Below, piece after piece: positions 1-5,253 of a DNA stretch of 5,253 nt. Location of the stretch: assembly GCF_045105435.1 (NCBI RefSeq), contig NZ_JBGCDL010000055.1:1-5253 (forward strand). Reading direction: 5' to 3'. The notes under the pieces were generated by a model, which saw only the letters and a list, made by a program, of their open reading frames with translations, ran no database searches and had not been told where the DNA came from. The position numbers were made by a program, and so were the translations under genes. The DNA is from Kordia sp045105435. GTDB lineage: Bacteria; Bacteroidota; Bacteroidia; Flavobacteriales; Flavobacteriaceae. The stretch's first letter is position 1. Every line of letters starts with the position of its first letter.

Positions 1-1
1 A

Positions 2-29
2 AAAATCCCAAGAATACACTTGGGATTTT
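2..29. terminator. Bidirectional intrinsic terminator-like hairpin
   Basis: Two perfectly complementary 11-nt arms (AAAATCCCAAG and CTTGGGATTTT) enclose a 6-nt loop. The stem has a G/C-containing core and ends in a T-run on either strand, with five Ts on the minus strand at the window edge. It could end a plus-strand gene lying left of the window as well as minus-strand transcripts coming from the tRNA and regulator side. Termination is inferred from structure alone. Confidence 0.7.
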
Positions 30-175
30 CGGAAGTTCGTTGAATTTATGCATCTAACTATCTATGAATGACTACAACCTCTATTCAGAAATACACATAA
101 ATTTTACTTAAACTTTCAGCGAATAAAAGTACATGCTTCAAAAAATGTATTCACTAGGGAATACCTTAAAAATAA

Positions 176-192
176 AAGGGAAAAAAACCCTT
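176..192 (-). terminator. Possible weak terminator downstream of the AraC-type gene
   Basis: Read on the minus strand, AAGGG, a T7 loop and CCCTT form a 5-bp stem followed by TTATTTTT. It lies about 125 bp past the stop codon of the AraC-type gene and in its direction of transcription. The stem is short, so the call is tentative. The stronger hairpin at the left edge could do the job instead. Confidence 0.35.
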
Positions 193-225
193 GTTATGAA
201 GTTTTGTTTGTAGGAATTGAATTTT

Positions 226-303
226 CTAAGAAACCAATACCAAAGGAATCATCATATCCGCCAAACGTAAGTAAAACATTCCTGTACCCGACATTCCTAA
301 CAT
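226..303 (-). other. Hydrophobic 25-codon micro-ORF, possible gene remnant
   Basis: The minus strand has an ATG-initiated reading frame of 25 codons ending in TAG. It reads MLGMSGTGMFYLRLADMM and then a hydrophobic tail, IPLVLVS. The composition resembles a membrane-protein segment more than random AT-rich DNA. The same frame stays open upstream of the ATG into the 3' end of the AraC-type gene. It begins 13 bp past that gene's stop, in another frame. It may be a remnant of a decayed membrane-protein gene, a small membrane peptide, or chance. I do not recognise a family. Confidence 0.2.
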
Positions 304-316
304 GAGTCCAGGATTT

Positions 317-754
317 TTATTTGTGTAATAAACTGTTTAAATAGTTTGAAGGATTTACACCTGTGTGTTTTTTAAACGCTTTTGCAAATGATTCTGTATT
401 TCCGAAACCTAGTTTTTTTGCCAAAGCTTTTACGGTGCATGCTTTTAAGGAATTATCTGTGTTTAGTTCTTTTAAAACATGGTTAATTCGTAAATCATTG
501 ATATACGAACTAAAGTTTTTTTGATATTGATCGTTTATAATTCTTGATAAATATTTTGGATTTGTTTTTAGCTTTTTTGCCAATTTGTGTAATGTTATTG
601 GCTTTAAAAATCCTTGTTTGTCTTCAAAGTCAGAAAGTTTCTCCATTACAGTCAAAATGATAGCATCACTAATTTTTAGTGAGTTGGTTTTGGACTTTTC
701 TTTTCGTAAAAAAGAAGAGAAAAACAATAGGAGTTTTTTTAATAGGCGTGACAT
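317..754 (-). CDS. AraC-family helix-turn-helix protein, probably a truncated sensor-regulator
   Basis: This 145-residue protein consists almost wholly of an AraC/XylS-type DNA-binding domain. The first helix-turn-helix spans about residues 53-73 (TLHKLAKKLKTNPKYLSRII). The second spans about 107-128 and is followed by the family signature: GFGNTESFAKAFKKHTG at 116-132, then P135, S136 and Y138. The N-terminus has only a short hydrophobic run and a basic patch (LLLFFSSFLRKEK, 8-20). In flavobacteria such domains usually form the C-terminal end of larger proteins with TPR repeats and a membrane helix. The beginning here looks like the linker after that helix, so the sensor half appears lost. 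The upstream frame has no further ATG before a stop inside the tRNA gene, and no clear promoter fits the 41 bp between tRNA and ATG. It may be a stand-alone regulator, but a 5'-truncated remnant is as likely. Its targets are unknown. Confidence 0.7.
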   Translation of the reverse strand: MSRLLKKLLLFFSSFLRKEKSKTNSLKISDAIILTVMEKLSDFEDKQGFLKPITLHKLAKKLKTNPKYLSRIINDQYQKNFSSYINDLRINHVLKELNTDNSLKACTVKALAKKLGFGNTESFAKAFKKHTGVNPSNYLNSLLHK

Positions 755-795
755 TTTAATGAAATTTGTGTAATTTTTGTTTTTAATAAATTTTG

Positions 796-867
796 AGCAG
801 ATAGCGAGGATCGAACTCGCTCCTATAGAGTGGAAGTCTACTATGCAACCAAAAACACCTTATCTGC
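796..867 (-). tRNA. tRNA-Gly (anticodon UCC), divergent D-arm core
   Basis: The minus strand folds as a cloverleaf of 72 nt. It has a perfect 7-bp acceptor stem (GCAGATA/TATCTGC), a 4-bp D stem with two G-U pairs (GTGT/GCAT) and G18-G19 in the loop. The 5-bp anticodon stem (GTAGA/TCTAT) has loop CTTCCAC, so anticodon UCC, and the perfect T stem (GCGAG/CTCGC) has loop TTCGATC. The discriminator is U, as usual for bacterial tRNA-Gly, and CCA is not encoded. The oddity is the core: position 8 is A instead of U, and positions 14 and 21 are U instead of A, which removes the normal tertiary contacts. It may be a specialised or decaying tRNA. A one-mismatch match to the Bacteroidota -7 box (AACATTTG at 887-894 against TAnnTTTG) lies 20 bp upstream. 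Confidence 0.8.
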
Positions 868-900
868 TTGTTTGTATTTGATGGTACAAATGTTAGAAAG

Positions 901-925
901 TAGTACGCAGTTATTTTGCGTACTA
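901..925. repeat. Perfect 9-bp inverted repeat upstream of the tRNA
   Basis: TAGTACGCA and TGCGTACTA are exact reverse complements around a 7-nt centre. No T-run follows on either strand, which argues against an intrinsic terminator. It lies 33 bp upstream of the tRNA 5' end, about where a -35-region operator for minus-strand transcription would sit. It could be a regulator binding site or an element boundary; nothing in the sequence decides. Confidence 0.55.
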
Positions 926-977
926 GTGAAAAACCTAATTTGATCTTATTTTTTATGACAGAAATTATTAAAGAAAA

Positions 978-992
978 TAGTTGCTGCAACTA
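978..992. repeat. Short palindrome, possible operator
   Basis: TAGTTGC, a single T and GCAACTA form a 7-bp palindrome with a 1-nt centre. It is GC-richer than the surrounding DNA. It could bind a dimeric regulator. With no second copy seen in the window, its role is open. Confidence 0.3.
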
Positions 993-1133
993 CTGGAGCA
1001 ATGTTAGAATGACATGTGTTTTATGATAAAAAACCACTTTTTTTGTATTAATTAAAGTTGGATGTTTAAGAGGGTATATGCAATATTAGTTTTCATATTA
1101 TAGAAAAACTACATGAATTTTAACTAAAATTCA

Positions 1134-1160
1134 ACGCTTATATGTTTTTTACGACGCTTA
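1134..1160 (+). repeat. Pair of 7-bp direct repeats (ACGCTTA) 20 bp apart
   Basis: ACGCTTA occurs at 1134-1140 and again at 1154-1160, so the starts are 20 bp apart, roughly two helical turns. The copies lie about 165-190 bp upstream of the toxin start. That layout suits an activator binding to one face of the helix. Seven bases can also recur by chance, and the motif appears once more inside the toxin gene. Confidence 0.25.
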
Positions 1161-1250
1161 CACAATATTTGAGATATATACTAACTTTTATGTCTATAAT
1201 TTAAAAAGCATAACGACCTCTTATAACTAAAAACCATGCTTGTTACTGAT

Positions 1251-1273
1251 CTGAATAAGTATTTCTTATTCGG
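1251..1273 (+). promoter_or_regulatory. Hairpin upstream of the toxin gene, possible leader structure
   Basis: CTGAATAAG and CTTATTCGG pair over 9 bp (one U-G) around the 5-nt loop TATTT. The structure ends 49 bp before the toxin ATG. No T-run follows, so it is not a standard attenuator. If transcription starts upstream, it would sit in the 5' leader and could affect stability or expression; if not, it could be an operator. The palindrome GGTATACC at 1284-1291 follows closely. Confidence 0.35.
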
Positions 1274-1322
1274 AAATAGGATAGGTATACCAATTCATTA
1301 ATGTATCAAAAAAATAGAAAAT

Positions 1323-4010
1323 ATGTCAAATTTTAAATTTCATGAAGCTCCTGATTTTTGGTTAAGAAAAAAGCTAGAGGCCATGGATAATGATGAATTT
1401 CCTCCTTTTAGAACTTTCCCAAATACAATAGGCGATTGTGAATATCAAGAAAACTTTATTTCAACTAATATTGATGAAAAAAAACTAATAGAAGATTTGA
1501 GTTCTTCTTTTTACTTTAAGAGAAATAAATTTGATGCTAATAAATATATTAAAGATAAGAAAGGCTTTAAAAGTTCTAAAGTAAGAGATTTTAATAATAG
1601 AGAAATAGTAAAAGATGGTATTAGGGTTATTCAAAAAAGAGATAAGCTTCTTAAAACACCATTTACAAAAGAGCAACTTGAACGGGAGATTGAGAAATTC
1701 AATTATAAAAATTTAGCGTCTAGTTTAATATTAAATACTACAAAATGTTATCTCAACAATAGTACACAAAAAAATAGCTTTGAAGTTAATATAGATATAA
1801 ATAACAAATCAGTTACTTATACTTATTATATATATTTTGAAGATTTAGATAAAAAAAATCATAGTAGAAGCGCCATAGTATTGAGAACTGGTGACGCAGA
1901 GTTATTGCTTTTCTTTTTGGAAAAAGTATATGGAAAATATGAAGCTAAAAAAATACGAAAAGTTATATGGAAGAAGTTCTTATACCAACTCAACGAAAAA
2001 GAAGCTATTAAAGAATTAATATTTTTATATGATAAACTGCCAAGTTATATAAGGCTTGGGTATCATGCTGAAGTAGAGAAGGAAACAAAACCATATAAAA
2101 TATTTGATACAACACTTTGGAGACATTTTAAAATGTTTGCCGATTATGATAAAGGTACTTCCGATGCTAGTTATTATGTCGTATATATTATGACGCTTAT
2201 AACACCAAAATATTGTATGGAAAAATTCATGGAGGATCAAAAACTTGTACTGCAAGTGTATGAAAACTTAGATGATCAAAGTGATATTGAAGCTTTTTTT
2301 GGATGGTATGATTTTTCAAAAACCTTTCCCGGATCTAGTAGTTTTGAACCTACCAATAGAGATGTGTTTGCGACAATGTTAAACTCATATGTACAATTGT
2401 TTGAAGGAAACGCTAAGTTGTGTGTTTTTGAATCTTCTGGAGCACATTTTTATCAAGGGATTCATGACGTGCGACCACAAGCAAAGGAAGAATGGAAACA
2501 CACGGTAACATATACATTAAATGCAGGTCTTGAAGATGGTAAAATTCATCTTGAAAATAGTTGGAAAAGTGAGGAAAAACTAGGATATACATTATTACCT
2601 AGTAATCGTTTTAGTAAGTCACGATCTGTTGTAGATATAGAATTTAGTAATGGCTTCAATGAAATAGGTAATTACAATCCTCTAGATGTTATAAAATTTA
2701 CGCAATATAATGATAAAGGAGAGGCTGTTACTATGAATGTTCCTGCCATATTTATAAGACATGTTTCTTATATAAAAAAGTGGGAAAGAATAGGTAAAGT
2801 AATTCGGTTTGGGTTTAATATATTAATGATTGTAGGTAGTGCTGCTACCATTTATTCTGGAACTAGCTCTATGATGTTATATGCTGCTATAACCGATATG
2901 GGCTTGGCTACTGGAGATATTTTTGTCCAAGGAAAAGAACTTAAAAAAAGTGATTATGTAGGTCAAGAAGCGCAAAATTTTTTAAGACTTTGGAATGAAA
3001 TATATAACACATTAGGTTTGGTTACTTTTAGTCCTGTTGCCATAAAAGTAGTTACTACCAATGCTCCAAAAATTGTACATTCTGGAGCAAATATATTACA
3101 AGGTACAGGGAAAATATTTTTAAAAAAAGAGGCCTACAAGAAAGTAAAAGAGCTAACTTTAAAAGCAATCCATAATTTAGAAATCCCTAACTTTAATAAA
3201 ACAGGATTACAAATAGTTCCAAAAGGGAAAAAGATATTTGGACTAACAAATATTTCCAAATTACAAAATCTTGGTGTTATCTTTGTAAAAGGTGCTAAGA
3301 ATACTATTGCGGCTATTTATAAAGGTATAGTTATTGCGAGTGGAAAAGTGAAAATAGTCGCATTGCAACTGCGCACAGCTTTGCGGAAACTAAGAGGCGA
3401 TAAGCTTAAAAAGCACTTAGATGATATAGTAGAACTTGCAGGATCTGCCGAAAATTTAAGAGTTATAAGGGATGTAGATGCTTTTATAGCTAGCAGAGCT
3501 AGATTAGATAGTCTAAAAATAACAGGAGAAAATGCCTTACAGTATCTAGACGATGCTCTACCACATTTTAATCATGAAGTAGTTGAAAAAGTTGTTAATG
3601 GAAAAACAGAAAAAGTCGTAGTTCAAATAGGAAAGAAAAATTGCGTTAGCGTTGTTGAAGTAGTTGAAAAATTTCTTAGAACTGGTGAAATAACTAAAGC
3701 TAAACGTGTAAAAAGATTAAAGATACGACTTTTGGAAAAAGAATATGGAGGAACTTTTTTTCAATACAGACCAGAGACTCTGAAGGATGTCAGAATAATG
3801 AAAGATGGAGATCGAGGTATAATGTACGGAGTCAGGGAAGAAGGTGAAATAATAATAAATGGTGTGCGAGAATGGTATTCCGATGGTCATGTTTTTAATG
3901 TCATAAAAGTAAATGGTCAGGTGTTATTTCGAGATGGTCAAAGTGGACTCATGGCAGTTTTAAAAGGAAAAGGATATATAAAGTTTAAGTACATGCAAAC
4001 AAATAAATAA
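1323..4010 (+). CDS. Polymorphic toxin with C-terminal papain-fold (Tox-PL / glutamine deamidase-type) domain
   Basis: This 895-residue protein looks like a secreted antibacterial or anti-eukaryotic effector. The last ~140 residues carry the papain-fold toxin pattern. A nucleophile cysteine sits in KKNCVSVV (Cys774), followed by GDRGIMYG (828-835), a histidine in DGHVFNV (His856), and the acid in FRDGQSG (Asp871, Gln873). In this family, related to the fold of Shigella OspI, the Cys-His-Asp set deamidates glutamine or acts as a protease; the target cannot be read from sequence. Residues 1-480 are a scaffold I do not recognise. At about 473-480 is VPAIFIRH, then a hydrophobic, probably membrane-inserting stretch (about 494-535), weaker apolar patches (562-577, 650-680) and a basic linker to the toxin domain. 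No signal peptide, RHS, PAAR, LXG or filamentous repeats are visible, so the export route is unknown. ATG 1323 has an A-rich upstream context. Three immunity-like genes follow after 5 bp, which supports the toxin reading. Confidence 0.9.
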   Translation: MSNFKFHEAPDFWLRKKLEAMDNDEFPPFRTFPNTIGDCEYQENFISTNIDEKKLIEDLSSSFYFKRNKFDANKYIKDKKGFKSSKVRDFNNREIVKDGIRVIQKRDKLLKTPFTKEQLEREIEKFNYKNLASSLILNTTKCYLNNSTQKNSFEVNIDINNKSVTYTYYIYFEDLDKKNHSRSAIVLRTGDAELLLFFLEKVYGKYEAKKIRKVIWKKFLYQLNEKEAIKELIFLYDKLPSYIRLGYHAEVEKETKPYKIFDTTLWRHFKMFADYDKGTSDASYYVVYIMTLITPKYCMEKFMEDQKLVLQVYENLDDQSDIEAFFGWYDFSKTFPGSSSFEPTNRDVFATMLNSYVQLFEGNAKLCVFESSGAHFYQGIHDVRPQAKEEWKHTVTYTLNAGLEDGKIHLENSWKSEEKLGYTLLPSNRFSKSRSVVDIEFSNGFNEIGNYNPLDVIKFTQYNDKGEAVTMNVPAIFIRHVSYIKKWERIGKVIRFGFNILMIVGSAATIYSGTSSMMLYAAITDMGLATGDIFVQGKELKKSDYVGQEAQNFLRLWNEIYNTLGLVTFSPVAIKVVTTNAPKIVHSGANILQGTGKIFLKKEAYKKVKELTLKAIHNLEIPNFNKTGLQIVPKGKKIFGLTNISKLQNLGVIFVKGAKNTIAAIYKGIVIASGKVKIVALQLRTALRKLRGDKLKKHLDDIVELAGSAENLRVIRDVDAFIASRARLDSLKITGENALQYLDDALPHFNHEVVEKVVNGKTEKVVVQIGKKNCVSVVEVVEKFLRTGEITKAKRVKRLKIRLLEKEYGGTFFQYRPETLKDVRIMKDGDRGIMYGVREEGEIIINGVREWYSDGHVFNVIKVNGQVLFRDGQSGLMAVLKGKGYIKFKYMQTNK

Positions 4011-4015
4011 TAATT

Positions 4016-4351
4016 ATGCTCACAAAACAAGAAATGCTAATTATAGCAGAAAAATATATGGTATTTAGTAGTGATGAAGATACTGAATTAATTCTATATC
4101 AAGGACGTGTCATAGAAAAGCCTTACGGAAATATCTACTATTACAATGATAAAATATATATTGAAACAGGGGATTTTCAACATCATGTTGTAACAGGACC
4201 TTTTCTAGTAGAGAAATCAACAGGTAGAGTTGTTAATTTTGGGACAGCACACCCTTTAGAATTTTGTATAGATGAATATGAAAAAGGAACTATGATACCA
4301 AGTTTAGATCTTTATTGGTATCCTAATACTAAAAAATACAGTCATAAATAA
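4016..4351 (+). CDS. Imm35/YrhB-like immunity protein, copy 1
   Basis: This is a 111-residue cytoplasmic protein with no signal peptide or membrane helix. The order is an N-terminal helix (MLTKQEMLIIAEKYM), a variable segment (about 16-36), YGNIYYYN, YIETGDF (48-54), then TGPFLVEKSTGRV (60-72), FGTA and an acidic/aromatic tail. This pattern fits the Imm35 (YrhB-like) family, known from polymorphic toxin loci. It should bind and neutralise a toxin, most simply the papain-fold domain encoded just upstream. It starts 5 bp after the toxin stop, so the two are surely co-transcribed. As the copy next to the toxin it is the best candidate for the cognate antidote. It is about 73% identical to copy 2 and about 61% to copy 3. 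Unlike the others it has His80-Pro81 and Cys85 where they have Arg80 and Tyr85. Confidence 0.85.
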   Translation: MLTKQEMLIIAEKYMVFSSDEDTELILYQGRVIEKPYGNIYYYNDKIYIETGDFQHHVVTGPFLVEKSTGRVVNFGTAHPLEFCIDEYEKGTMIPSLDLYWYPNTKKYSHK

Positions 4352-4356
4352 AGACT

Positions 4357-4692
4357 ATGTTAACAAATCAAGAAATGCTTATCATAGCAAAAAAATATAT
4401 GTCATTTAGTAGTGATAAAGATATTGAACTTAAAGTTACACAAGGACTTACCATTACAAAACCTTATGGAAATATTTATTATTATGATAGTAAAAAGTAT
4501 ATAGAAACAGGTAATTTTCAATATCATGTTCCTACAGGTCCTTTTTTAGTAGAAAAAGCAACAGGTAGAGTGGTTGGTTTTGGAACAGCACGTTCTTTTG
4601 AATTTTATATTGATGCGTATGAAAAAGGAACATTAGTACCAACTTTAGATCGTTATTGGTATCCTGATACTCAAAAATATAGTCATAAATAA
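4357..4692 (+). CDS. Imm35/YrhB-like immunity protein, copy 2
   Basis: This 111-residue paralogue of the preceding gene aligns with it end to end without gaps. It keeps YGNIYYY, KKYIETGNF, TGPFLVEKATGRVV, FGTAR and EFYID-YEKG. It is about 73% identical to copy 1 and about 69% to copy 3, so it is intermediate between its neighbours, as expected from stepwise tandem duplication. Differences cluster at residues 20-36 and 80-97. The 5-bp spacer AGACT before its ATG is identical to the one before copy 3. It may back up copy 1 or protect against a variant of the toxin made by a competitor. The frame is intact and shows no sign of decay. Confidence 0.83.
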   Translation: MLTNQEMLIIAKKYMSFSSDKDIELKVTQGLTITKPYGNIYYYDSKKYIETGNFQYHVPTGPFLVEKATGRVVGFGTARSFEFYIDAYEKGTLVPTLDRYWYPDTQKYSHK

Positions 4693-4697
4693 AGACT

Positions 4698-5033
4698 ATG
4701 CTAACAGAACAAGAAATGCTAGAAGTTGCAAAAAAATATATGTCATTCATAAGCAATGATACTGTTGAAATTATAGTTATTGATCAATTAACTATAAAGA
4801 AGTCATACGGTAATATTTATTATTCTGAAAATAAAAAATATTTTGAAACAGGAGATTTTAAATACCATGTTATAACGGGACCTTTTTTAGTAGAAAAAGC
4901 AACAGGGCGAGTGGTTAATTTTGGTACGGCTCGTGCTGTAGAATTTTATATTGATGCGTACGAAAAAGGAAATTTAGAGTTAAGTTTAGATTTATATTGG
5001 TATCCTGATACGCAAAAACACGATTATCTTTAA
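4698..5033 (+). CDS. Imm35/YrhB-like immunity protein, copy 3
   Basis: This third 111-residue paralogue ends the operon. It shares the helix MLTEQEMLEVAKKYM, then YGNIYYSEN, KKYFETGDF, TGPFLVEKATGRVV, FGTAR and EFYIDAYEKG. It is the most divergent copy (about 61% identical to copy 1, about 69% to copy 2). Its residues 18-36 are almost fully rewritten, and its C-terminus is HDYL where the other two have YSHK. The conserved core is untouched, which points to selection on binding specificity and not to drift. It is likely an accessory immunity gene against a related but different toxin. It is translated from the same message as the genes before it, 5 bp after copy 2. No clear plus-strand T-tract terminator follows at once. 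Confidence 0.83.
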   Translation: MLTEQEMLEVAKKYMSFISNDTVEIIVIDQLTIKKSYGNIYYSENKKYFETGDFKYHVITGPFLVEKATGRVVNFGTARAVEFYIDAYEKGNLELSLDLYWYPDTQKHDYL

Positions 5034-5055
5034 ATATACTTGGTAACAATAAAAA

Positions 5056-5090
5056 GTCCCAGAATCGTTTTGGTAGAACGATCCTGAGAC
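5056..5090 (-). terminator. Hairpin terminator, better suited to the minus strand
   Basis: Two 14-nt arms (GTCCCAGAATCGTT and AACGATCCTGAGAC) pair at 12 of 14 positions around a 7-nt loop. On the minus strand the hairpin is followed at once by TTTTTATTG, a good intrinsic terminator. On the plus strand the tail is AGGAATAAAA, without a T-run. It probably ends a gene entering from the right. It is also the only strong hairpin after the immunity array and may stop or protect that transcript's 3' end. Confidence 0.6.
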
Positions 5091-5253
5091 AGGAATAAAA
5101 ACATAGTGATTATGTATGTTAACCCGCATTATGCATTAGAAAATCTATTACAGCTCTGAACTACTTCATATACGATCGCTTTGCTGTATTTTTTAATGTA
5201 ACCAGAACGATGCTATGCTGAAATTAAGAAAACACTCGTATGTTTTGTATTTC
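5091..5253. other. Right-edge stretch without a recognisable gene
   Basis: All six frames are broken by stops; the longest ATG frame I followed on the plus strand is 15 codons (from 5112). Short open stretches on the minus strand have no start or family resemblance that I can support. If the hairpin at 5056-5090 is a minus-strand terminator, a gene or RNA ending here would have to begin at or beyond the right edge. Confidence 0.4.

Larger units (their letters stand above)
868..1322. other. Gene-free intergenic region upstream of the toxin operon
   Basis: I see no credible coding region in these 455 bp; the open frames are short or shadow the tRNA. The minus-strand tRNA and the plus-strand toxin diverge here, so promoters for both should lie inside. 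A sigma70-like TATAAT sits at 1195-1200 with TTGAGA at 1169-1174, but the 20-bp spacing is poor. No clean TTG/TAnnTTTG flavobacterial promoter could be assigned to the toxin. The region carries several inverted and direct repeats, listed separately. Confidence 0.6.
4016..5033 (+). repeat. Tandem array of three 341-bp immunity-gene units
   Basis: Three 336-bp genes with 5-bp spacers repeat with an exact 341-bp period. Both internal junctions carry the same 20 nt (4340-4359 and 4681-4700), spanning the end of one gene, its TAA, the AGACT spacer and the next ATG. No insertion or deletion separates the units, so the array arose by in-register duplication followed by point divergence. Confidence 0.85.

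Noticed and set aside
585..773. 62-codon plus-strand frame
   Set aside because: It lies antisense over the start of the AraC-type gene, whose family motifs are clear on the other strand. It has no recognisable sequence of its own.
881..943. 20-codon plus-strand frame (MVQMLESSTQ...) upstream of the toxin
   Set aside because: It crosses the perfect inverted repeat, is very short, and has no start context or neighbours that support translation.
783..989. 68-codon minus-strand frame
   Set aside because: It runs through the whole tRNA gene and the inverted repeat. The translation looks like a by-product of those structures.
1485..2255. Two minus-strand frames of 63 and 76 codons inside the toxin gene
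   Set aside because: They are antisense shadows of the AT-rich toxin coding region with no family resemblance.
4532..4756. 74-codon minus-strand frame
   Set aside because: It is antisense across the second and third immunity genes. The repeated, conserved plus-strand proteins explain the region.
4016..5033. CRISPR-like or satellite repeat
   Set aside because: The period is 341 bp with intact, diverged genes in each unit. This is gene duplication and not a short-repeat array.
796..5090. tRNA 3' end as an integration site, with a copy near 5079
   Set aside because: Only 7 nt (CGATCCT) are shared between the tRNA T-arm and the right-hand hairpin. That is too short for an attachment site, and no integrase is present in the window.

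Overview
The window is a very AT-rich stretch that reads like a Bacteroidota (Flavobacteriaceae-type) genome. The grounds are low GC throughout, A-rich start-codon contexts without Shine-Dalgarno sequences, a regulator half of a type common in flavobacteria, and a toxin scaffold of Bacteroidota style. The species cannot be named from the sequence.

Left part (1-870, minus-strand features). A perfect-stem terminator-like hairpin lies at the left edge. Next come a weaker minus-strand hairpin with a T-rich tail and a short hydrophobic micro-ORF of doubtful reality. A 145-residue AraC-type DNA-binding protein follows; it looks like the detached output half of a larger membrane sensor-regulator. 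A tRNA-Gly(UCC) gene sits 41 bp upstream of it. The tRNA has complete stems, a normal T-loop and G18-G19, but lacks the conserved core bases U8, A14 and A21.

Intergenic part (868-1322). No convincing gene is present. The region holds a perfect 9-bp inverted repeat just upstream of the tRNA, a second short palindrome, two 7-bp direct repeats 20 bp apart, and a 9-bp hairpin about 50 bp upstream of the large gene.

Main part (1323-5033, plus strand). This is a compact four-gene operon with 5-bp spacers. The first gene encodes an 895-residue polymorphic toxin: a long N-terminal scaffold, a hydrophobic middle, and a C-terminal papain-fold (Tox-PL / predicted glutamine deamidase) domain with a visible Cys774-His856-Asp871 set. 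Three tandem 111-residue genes follow, all of the Imm35/YrhB-like immunity type. They are roughly 60-73% identical to each other and repeat with an exact 341-bp period. The likely logic is one delivered cysteine-dependent effector, protection of the producer by its cognate immunity protein, and extra paralogues that may guard against variant toxins from competitors.

Right part (5034-5253). A 14-bp-arm hairpin, better suited to terminating minus-strand transcription, is followed by about 160 bp in which I see no gene.
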